A DNA stretch of 64,000 nt, taken from contig NC_133906.1 of assembly GCF_964199755.1 (NCBI RefSeq), positions 2,790,001 through 2,854,000 of the forward strand, in the 5' to 3' direction. The notes beneath the pieces were generated by a model, which saw nothing but the letters and a program-made list of their open reading frames with translations, was not told the DNA's origin and did no database searches. Origin of the DNA: Larus michahellis. Lineage: Eukaryota; Chordata; Aves; Charadriiformes; Laridae. Below are positions 60,785 through 64,000 of this stretch, piece by piece. The position numbers and the translations under genes are program-made. How positions within the stretch are numbered: the stretch's first letter is position 1; every line of letters starts with the position of its first letter.

Positions 60785-60842
60785 ATGCTGGCTCCGTCCA
60801 TCCATCCGCTCCTCTGGCTCTGCGGCTGCGTGCTGTTCCGAG
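60785..60842 (+). CDS. ECSCR: Signal-peptide exon, probable ECSCR first coding exon (partial gene)
   Basis: The ATG opens a 19-codon exon MLAPSIHPLLWLCGCVLFR ending at a strong donor (CCGAG|GTGAGA) in phase 1. The hydrophobic core followed by VLFR resembles, from memory, the human ECSCR first exon (WVILGFLLFRG), and human ECSCR sits beside SMIM33. ECSCR is an endothelial sialomucin-like type I membrane protein that affects chemotaxis and survival signalling. An ETS-type ACAGGAAGC lies at about 60671-60679, in the probable promoter or 5' UTR. The transmembrane and tail exons were not found before 64000, so identity rests on one short exon plus position. It could be the leader exon of another membrane protein. 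Confidence 0.5.
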
Positions 60843-61249
60843 GTGAGATGCTCCGCTCGCACCCCGGGGAGGGAGAAGCAGCACCAAGGCAGGGGATTTG
60901 GGGTACCAGGGGGTTCAAACGTCCAGTAGCTGCCATGGGAAAGCTCAGCCTTTAAAATCAGGGGTGGCAGGAGTCACGTTGCGGGAAAAAATGCAGCCGT
61001 ACCAGGTTTACAGGGTTTATTTGATGGCGCTGGAATAAAAGAACTTGTTTCCTCGTTAACAAAAGGAGTGTTTGTGGTGAGGGCTGCGGTGCTGAGGCAG
61101 TTTGTAGTGACTTTTGTCAAATAAGCGTAAAGGTAGAACATTTAAGTGGACAGGACATTATTTTCCTCAGAGGTATTTTTTTCTTTGGCTGGTTTTAATC
61201 TTTTCCTCTCGTCGCTATAAATACAAAGAGCATGGGCAAGACTCGTGCA

Positions 61250-61352
61250 GAACATGCTGAGGGACGTGGTTTAGTGGTGGACTTGGCAGTGTTAGGTTTA
61301 CAGCTGGACTCTATCGTTTTAAAGGTCTTTTCCAACCTAAATGATTCTTGTC
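61250..61352 (+). repeat. CR1 LINE 3' fragment
   Basis: ATGCTGAGGGACGTGGTTTAGTGGTGGACTTGGCAGTGTTAGG followed by TCTTTTCCAACCTAAATGATTCTT matches, in opposite orientation, the terminal region of the CR1 copies at 9811 and 52738. Confidence 0.9.
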
Positions 61353-61934
61353 CCTATTGTAGCCGTTCTGCTCCTTTGTGATAATTCTGCTTTAACTCCT
61401 CTTTCCCACATCGGTGTGGGCTGAAGGGACCAGACTCCTGCTCTGAAGGGTGACAGGTTGTTTTTTCCTGCTTGGTCGGGCACCTCTTGGGTTGCTGACA
61501 GCCGTAGGAGTGAGGAGCCGAAAAGCCGTCAAAGGAATATAGACTGCAACATCACCGCCGCTTCTAATAGACAACCACCTAAAAATAACGTGTCTCCAAT
61601 CCAAAGCGTTTGTCGTTGAAATACAGAAGTTGCCCGTGGGTCAGAGCCACTGGGCTGGTAATAACAGGATTTTTAAAAGGCGGAGAATATAGAAACCAGC
61701 TCAGTTGGTAGCCGTGTAATTCTGGGAAGTAAGAGAAGATGGATTGGAAAAGTTCTCTCTTTGTTAGCGGCGATCCTGCTGGCTTCAGCAGAGGGGCGAA
61801 TTGTGCCTGGTGTCAGGCAAGGGGCTTTGAGACCCTTGGCCATAGGGCGATGCTCCTTAACGCCTGGCCAGAACGCTGGTTTTCCCCTTAAAACTACTTG
61901 CTGTGGTTCGCACGGGGTACGAATGCCACGGGGG

Positions 61935-61984
61935 CTGCATGGCACCTTCCCTGGCTCGGCTGCATGGCACCTTCCCTGGCTCGG
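61935..61984. repeat. Perfect two-copy 25-bp tandem duplication
   Basis: The unit CTGCATGGCACCTTCCCTGGCTCGG occurs twice head to tail without mismatch, followed by CTGCA of a third copy. Perfect identity suggests a recent event or variable copy number. Confidence 0.95.
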
Positions 61985-64000
61985 CTGCACACCCAGATCC
62001 AGCCCCTGGGAGTCATCTCCGGGAGGGACCCGGCAGCAGATGGAAGGGATGCCACGCTCCGTCCTTTGGTCCCGAGCGCGTCGTATTTATCCCCTGCAGC
62101 CTGCTTAAAATCACGGGGCCGGGACCGCTCTCAGTAAACTTTTTATAGGAAAGTCACTAAAGTGGTATAAAACTTGGCTGAGGAAAAGCTTCTGCCCAAG
62201 ACAGAAACGCTCAGACATCTCCCGGCACCTGCGGAGGTGGAAATAACCTTGCAGGAGAGACAGAATTTTCTTTGGCTGGAAACTAATACCTGCCTGTTCC
62301 CACATAGGTTGTTTTGTTGTTTTTTGTTTTTTGTTTTTTTTACTTTGTGCAAGTTCATTAATTTATTAATGAATTTATTATTTTTTAATTTAAATTTCTA
62401 AGCTCTCTCCGTTTTTTTTCTAAAGGGAGGTTCAAATACTGTTATTTTGAAACCACCAGAGTGGGAAGGTTTGGAACATTTCCAACCTGTTTTTCCTCCC
62501 CCAGAAACACTTAACAGAAATTTTGTCCAAACAGACCTCTTCCTATGAACCGTTTCCATTACAATGGGCGGGCATTTTCCAGACAAAACATTTCCACTGA
62601 AAAATTCCTTCTCGAAGCTGATGAGAACCCAGCAGGGTTTTCCCACTGTCACTCCATCCACGGCCCTCCTTATCTGCGCCACAGCCAGTGGACGGATAAT
62701 GCCACGAGAAGCATTGAAAACTTATAAATATGTCACTATATGTTTTTGATATGATCACAAACATGGGGTGCAGCGAGAGGACAGACATTGAGCTACCAGG
62801 AGACCTTCCAGACCCGGTACCTGCATCCTTAAACTGGGACATCCAGTGCATCCTAGGCCAAAGGAGACGCCAGGTCAACCCTCACCTGGTGAAGAAGGAA
62901 GAGAAAGCAGGAGGTGGTGAGCAGAAATGTTTGTTCACAAAACAAACTGCTCCCTTCTAGTAACACGAAACCCCGCAGATGACTCTGCAAATCTGACCGA
63001 AGTGGCCAGAGACGGTTTCCAGGAATTATGTCCCATTTACAATAGGTGAGTCAACAACAGGTGTCCTTGAAGGTGACGGTACTGGTAAGCCAACACCGGG
63101 AATGTTCCTGCTGGGAAAGCCAAGGCATGGGCTTATGCCCGAGGCTGGAAAAGGGAGATCTGTGTCTTGCATAGCACCAGCAAAAGGCACCGCTGCCAAG
63201 CCTTGGTGAGAAGGTCTCATTACTCCACTGCCCAAAGGAGCCCACTCAGCATGACCCAACCACCACAACCAGGAGGAACCTCCCATTCAGTCTTTTTTGT
63301 AGACTTATGAGCTGGGGGGGGCTGGTTTTACCTTTCAGCTGAATCATCCCAGCACAGCAGAAAGGAGCAAAGTCCCCTCTAGTAACTCTGGCAGCAGCAG
63401 CATTTGCAGATATAAAAGTTTCAAGGAGACTTTGCCCCTAGTGCCAGTACCTGATGAAACTTCCTACAAACCTGATGAAACACCAGGGATGCAGTTAAAT
63501 GGCACTGCCTTACAAGCAGTTGGGTTTCACAGGTTAGGAAGAATCTTCTAACCCCTTTCTGGTGAGAAACCACTGGCTTGGGACCCAGTTCCCTGAGATC
63601 GAGGGATCCAGGACACAGTGATGGGACAGGGACATCATAGTACAGGAGTAAAGATAAAGCTTGGGCTGGCCACCCCACGTGAAGAGGAGGCAAAGAAAGC
63701 TCAAGTGGAGCTGTTTGTTGCAGCAATGTGGAAAAGGGGTCCACAGAGATGTGGAGCATGTCGGTCCACCCTCCGGAGCACCCCAGGCAAACCCTTCTGC
63801 CACTGGGAACAGCCACTGGGGACAGCCATCACCAGTTTTGGGCAAGGGAGGGGACCCGAGGTGGGTCTCCCCTACCTTTCCCACCATCGGCAGGCACAAC
63901 TGCAGACCCAACATGGTCCCGAGGGCAGCACAGCTCTGGGCGAGCAGCTCCAGACACGTGATTCAATAAGGTCCTCTCAGACACTAGCTAGAAGTGACTC

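Larger units (their letters stand above)
60843..64000. other. Probable intron of the + strand gene / right edge
   Basis: Contains a CR1 fragment, a 25-bp tandem duplication and one candidate exon at 62979-63045. No transmembrane exon was recognised on either strand. The gene presumably continues past the window. Confidence 0.4.

Noticed and set aside
1-64000. Endogenous retrovirus, DNA transposon, tRNA/rRNA gene or CRISPR array
   Set aside because: No paired LTRs, tRNA B-box with cloverleaf potential, or regularly spaced repeats were seen. All recognisable interspersed repeats are CR1.

Overview
This is vertebrate nuclear DNA, and almost certainly from a bird. Genes are split by GT-AG introns, there is a CpG-island promoter, and the only recognisable interspersed repeats are CR1 LINEs, both young copies ending in an ATTCTATGATT-type tail and very old ones. 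No viral or prokaryotic-style element is visible. The left 18 kb is AT-rich and gene-poor; the right 25 kb is GC-rich. Gene content corresponds to human 5q31, which in birds lies on the chicken chromosome 13 equivalent (inference from memory of synteny).

Layout: (1) 1-18.3 kb, no supported gene, mostly decayed CR1 and unique intergenic sequence. (2) 18.3-19.1 kb, CpG island, followed by DELE1 on the + strand. I reconstruct eleven coding exons, 18790-35636, whose phases all agree and which sum to 1437 nt (478 aa). (3) Tail to tail with it, PCDH12 on the - strand: four coding exons, 48623 down to 39100, 3411 nt (1136 aa), with the whole ectodomain in one 2.8 kb exon. (4) 48.6-57.2 kb, GC-rich intergenic DNA with one young CR1, a possible transmembrane exon on the - strand and an AT-rich island with enhancer-like motifs. 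(5) SMIM33 on the - strand as one coding exon, 57216-57638. (6) A signal-peptide exon on the + strand at 60785-60842, the probable first coding exon of ECSCR; the gene would run off the right edge.

Working together: DELE1 is the mitochondrial stress relay to the HRI arm of the integrated stress response. PCDH12 and ECSCR are endothelial cell-surface proteins, and SMIM33 is an uncharacterised small membrane protein next to ECSCR in human. The unusual point is that DELE1-PCDH12 and SMIM33-ECSCR, which are about 2.5 Mb apart in human with the clustered protocadherins between them, are adjacent here. I found no new multi-gene system. Comparisons with human proteins are from memory; no search was run.
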